From Alphaproteobacteria bacterium (GTDB lineage Bacteria > Pseudomonadota > Alphaproteobacteria > Rhizobiales > JAJFHC01), in contig JAJFHD010000104.1 in NCBI GenBank assembly GCA_021775805.1, positions 1 through 64,000 on the forward strand: 64,000 bases of DNA. Reading direction: 5' to 3'. The position numbers and the translations under genes were made by a program. Under the pieces are notes generated by a model, which saw only the letters and a list, made by a program, of their open reading frames with translations, was not told the DNA's origin and made no database searches. Positions 61,856 to 64,000 of this stretch are shown here, piece by piece. Each line of letters begins with the position of its first letter. The stretch's first letter is position 1.

Positions 61856-62497
61856 ATGTGCGCAGAAACCATATCACCTCATCGGCACGATGTTTTGCTG
61901 GTCATCGATGTTCAGAACGACTTTTGTCCCGGTGGCGCATTGGCCGTGCCGCAGGGAGATGCGGTCGTCCCGGTCATAAACCGACTGGCGGCGGGTTTCG
62001 AGCATGTGGTCGTGACCCAGGACTGGCACACACCGGGTCACGAGTCGTTTGCCTCAAGCCACCCCGGCCATGATCCGTTTTCGGAGATCACCGTCGCCTA
62101 CGGGCGCCAGACCCTTTGGCCGGATCACTGTGTCCAGGACACAAACGGAGCGGCCCTTCATGCCGGTCTTGCTCTGCCCGGTGCGGAACTCATCATCCGC
62201 AAGGGCTTCAGGCGGGAAATCGATTCCTACTCGGCATTCTTCGAGAATGACCGGAAAACCCCGACCGGACTGGGCGGCTACCTGCGCGAGCGCGGATTCC
62301 AGCGGCTCTTCTGCGTTGGTCTGGCCTTGGATTTCTGCGTGCGGTTTTCCGCAGAAGACGCCCGCAAACAGGGCTTCGAGACCATTGTCGTGGAGAGTGC
62401 GTGCCGGGGAATCAATCTGGAAGGCTCGCTGAATGCCGCCTTGCAGTCGATGCGGCAAGCGGGCGTTACCCTGATGCAGGATGCTGTCCTCGCCTAA
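61856..62497 (+). CDS. pncA: Nicotinamidase/pyrazinamidase
   Basis: A 213-aa cytosolic enzyme deamidating nicotinamide to nicotinate in NAD salvage. Characteristic PncA motifs: LLVIDVQNDFCPGGALAVP (Asp and metal region), TQDWHTPGHESFASSHPG (metal His), LWPDHCVQDTNGAALH and GLALDFCVRFSAEDAR (nucleophile Cys). Length typical. It follows the exported isochorismatase-fold gene by 190 bp and has its own promoter region. Strong assignment. Confidence 0.93.
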   Translation: MCAETISPHRHDVLLVIDVQNDFCPGGALAVPQGDAVVPVINRLAAGFEHVVVTQDWHTPGHESFASSHPGHDPFSEITVAYGRQTLWPDHCVQDTNGAALHAGLALPGAELIIRKGFRREIDSYSAFFENDRKTPTGLGGYLRERGFQRLFCVGLALDFCVRFSAEDARKQGFETIVVESACRGINLEGSLNAALQSMRQAGVTLMQDAVLA

Positions 62498-62679
62498 TTT
62501 TTCAGTCCTCAGGAAGCGACGTTTTCCTCACCAACTGTCTTGTGCGCGTCGGCGCACGAGGAAGACAATTTGGAAGGGCGGTAGAACCCGCCGCTCTGGT
62601 GTTGCACTGCGGATCAGCGTCGAGAATGAATCGCACAGATCGCGATGGGCGCGGGCGGTCGCCGTGACACGGCTGGCGG

Positions 62680-63441
62680 TCAGCGCAGGTCTGAGAGGTA
62701 ATGATAGTCTTCCGTCAGGCAGCGTGACAGGCGCCATTCGACCGGGCTTTCATCGAGTGCGTAGGCGGTTCTGTCGATTTCGAGCAACGGTGTGCCGGAT
62801 GTAGTTGCCAGGCACTTTGCATCTTCGGGCGTCGCGGCGACGGCTTTGAGCCGTTCTTCGGCGCGGGCGACGCTGACGCCGAATGTCACAGCATAGAGCT
62901 GATAGACGTTGTTGGGGATGTCGATGCGATCGCCAAGGCCCGGAAAACGGTCAGCCGAAAGGATAATGCGCTCCCTGATAATGGCGTGTCCGTCGACGGT
63001 TCGGACCCGCTCGATATGCCACACCGAGGCGCGCGCTGCCAGCGCCAGGCGATTGCGTTCCTGCGCGTTTGCCCTGATTTTCTCCAGGCTCACGAGCGTG
63101 CTTTCGGGCAACGAACGCGTGCCATTGTCGTTGGTCAGCATGAAATACTGAAACAGAACGCGGTCGTGATCGTGTTCGGCGACAAACGTGCCGCGACCCT
63201 GCCGCCGGACCAGGAGGTTCTCGGCCGTCAGGTCGTCGAGGGCCTTGCGGACGGTTCCCGGACTGACCCCCAGAGTGACAGCGAGCTGCTGTTCGCTCGG
63301 CAAGGCCTCACCCGGTTTCCACACGCCATCGATCAACTGACGGACCAGGCGTTCCCTTACCTGCCGATAGAGCGGCTTGAATCCGGGCAACGGATCGGCC
63401 GGCGTGGCTGGCGGTACAGCGATGTCTTGTGCGTCTGTCAT
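62680..63441 (-). CDS. GntR/HutC-family regulator with UTRA domain
   Basis: A 253-aa regulator: winged HTH at residues ~25-95 (PSEQQLAVTLGVSPGTVRKALDDL) and UTRA ligand domain after (LALAARASVWHIERVRTVDG, FPGLGDRIDIPNNVYQLY). Divergent from the SuyA-like gene across 116 bp with a GTCTT-ATAC-AAGAC palindrome, so it likely represses that operon and responds to a substrate of it. Confidence 0.87.
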   Translation of the reverse strand: MTDAQDIAVPPATPADPLPGFKPLYRQVRERLVRQLIDGVWKPGEALPSEQQLAVTLGVSPGTVRKALDDLTAENLLVRRQGRGTFVAEHDHDRVLFQYFMLTNDNGTRSLPESTLVSLEKIRANAQERNRLALAARASVWHIERVRTVDGHAIIRERIILSADRFPGLGDRIDIPNNVYQLYAVTFGVSVARAEERLKAVAATPEDAKCLATTSGTPLLEIDRTAYALDESPVEWRLSRCLTEDYHYLSDLR

Positions 63442-63469
63442 GATATGTTGACAATATCATCTATCTTAT

Positions 63470-63483
63470 GTCTTATACAAGAC
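63470..63483. promoter_or_regulatory. Candidate HutC-type operator
   Basis: GTCTTATACAAGAC has perfect 5-bp arms (GTCTT/AAGAC) around ATAC, the GT...AC dyad form known for HutC-type GntR proteins. It lies 29 bp before the regulator start and 75 bp before the SuyA-like start. Confidence 0.55.
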
Positions 63484-63557
63484 TGAAAGTTCGCACGACA
63501 TCGATACGTTGGTGAACTTGACATTCTTTATTCTCGAAATCAGGGAGGTTAGGGCCA

Positions 63558-63845
63558 GTGAGCATCCCTCAATTGCTGGTACACCACAAAGGCGACAATG
63601 TCGGTGTGGTTGTTGTGGAAGGTCTCGAGGCGGGCACGGAAATGCTGTGCGTCGTCACCGAGGACAATACGGATTTTACGCTGACGGCGAATGCCGATGT
63701 GCCGATCGGGCACAAGATCGCTCTCACGGATCTCAGCGCAGGCGATACGGTCATCAAGTACGGCGAAGACATCGGCAAGATGGTCGGTACTGCCGAAAAG
63801 GGCGGGCATGTGCACGTCCACAACCTGAAGACAAAGCGCTGGTAA
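63558..63845 (+). CDS. SAF-domain lyase small subunit (SuyA/UxaA-N like)
   Basis: A 95-aa SAF-fold protein beginning at GTG with a GGAGG site (LLVHHKGDNVGVVVVEGLEAG, PIGHKIALTDLSAGDTVIKYG, GHVHVHNLKTKRW). The His of HVHVHN and the GHKIAL motif are typical of the N-terminal part of altronate dehydratase (UxaA) and of the separate alpha subunit of sulfolactate sulfo-lyase. Being a separate gene followed by the large subunit, it best fits SuyA, though UxaA-type sugar-acid dehydratases are also split. Confidence 0.75.
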   Translation: MSIPQLLVHHKGDNVGVVVVEGLEAGTEMLCVVTEDNTDFTLTANADVPIGHKIALTDLSAGDTVIKYGEDIGKMVGTAEKGGHVHVHNLKTKRW

Positions 63846-63857
63846 GGAGCAAACCTC

Positions 63858-64000
63858 ATGACAGATCAGACAATTAATGCTTACCGGCGCGAAAACGGCC
63901 GGATCGGCGTCCGCAATCACGTGGTCATCCTGCCGGTCGACGACATTTCAAACGCGGCCTGCGAGGCTGTCGCCAACAACATCAAGGGCACGATGGCCCT
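63858..64000 (+). CDS. Lyase large subunit (SuyB/UxaA-C like), truncated by window end
   Basis: The first 47 codons of the partner of the 95-aa SAF protein, running off the window. [20 protein letters not shown] and [18 protein letters not shown] match the N-terminus of SuyB/UxaA large subunits. With the alpha subunit it would eliminate sulfite from (2R)-3-sulfolactate (giving pyruvate) or dehydrate a sugar acid. Starts 12 bp after the small subunit; AAGGAG site. Confidence 0.72.
   Translation, partial: MTDQTINAYRRENGRIGVRNHVVILPVDDISNAACEAVANNIKGTMA

Overview
The window looks like chromosomal DNA from an alphaproteobacterium, probably of the order Hyphomicrobiales or a relative and plausibly marine. 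The grounds are high GC, many solute-catabolism islands with divergent GntR/LysR/MarR/AraC regulators, palindromic CCCGGA...TCCGGG intergenic repeats, and gene sets such as a split glutamate synthase, MttB-family methyltransferase, DddP-like M24 enzyme and SuyAB-like lyase. I see no rRNA, tRNA, CRISPR array, phage or intact insertion sequence. The taxonomic call is inference from gene content only.

Layout. 0.1-3.3 kb: ketopantoate-reductase-like gene, cupin, an NTF2/SnoaL-like gene interrupted by an amber codon, and a DapB-fold dehydrogenase. 3.4-3.75 kb: an internally deleted IS5-family transposase relic. 3.9-7.8 kb: tungsten-type aldehyde:ferredoxin oxidoreductase operon (polyferredoxin, AOR, FAD/NAD oxidoreductase, MoaD-like carrier). 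8-11.2 kb: Rieske oxygenase plus Gfo/Idh dehydrogenase, divergent from a nitrilase-family amidohydrolase. 12-21.1 kb: a nitrogen-assimilation island with GntR regulator, glutamine-synthetase-like enzyme, three-piece glutamate-synthase-like complex (GAT, GXGXG, FMN domains), a 136-aa unknown protein, Amt transporter and a 72-aa membrane protein. Its promoters share ATTGGT-type motifs. 21.2-28.7 kb: two EamA exporters, a 1225-aa hydantoinase/5-oxoprolinase and a DapA-family lyase under a GntR/FCD regulator. 28.8-34.9 kb: a divergent operon matching trans-4-hydroxyproline catabolism (DapA-type deaminase, aldehyde dehydrogenase, FAD oxidase, hydroxyproline epimerase, D-amino-acid dehydrogenase).

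35-41.9 kb: MmgE/PrpD gene divergent from a LysR gene, then non-pyrrolysine MttB, aminotransferase and DddP-related M24 enzyme. 42-45.3 kb: B3/B4-domain protein, AhpD-like protein and a Rieske-helical fusion. 45.3-57 kb: MarR regulator, a cytosolic AmiC-like amide-binding protein, a flotillin-like SPFH protein and a five-part urea/short-chain-amide ABC importer. The last ATPase of that importer is fused in frame to a complete Ser-Ser-Lys amidase; an acyl-CoA synthetase follows. 57-64 kb: LysR plus FAD-linked oxidase, AraC plus a frameshifted small gene, an exported and a cytosolic isochorismatase-fold hydrolase, and a HutC-type GntR divergent from SuyAB/UxaA-like lyase genes that run off the window.

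Read together, the region is a patchwork of small catabolic modules for nitrogen-rich small molecules: amides, hydroxyproline, hydantoin-like rings, methylated amines and sulfonates. The nitrogen-assimilation island could absorb the ammonium they release. The most distinctive features are the ATPase-amidase fusion in the amide importer (with shared TTTTCC(A/T)AG promoter sites tying it to MarR), the ATTGGT-linked GS/glutamate-synthase/Amt regulon with two uncharacterised small proteins, and the well-preserved tungsten AOR operon.
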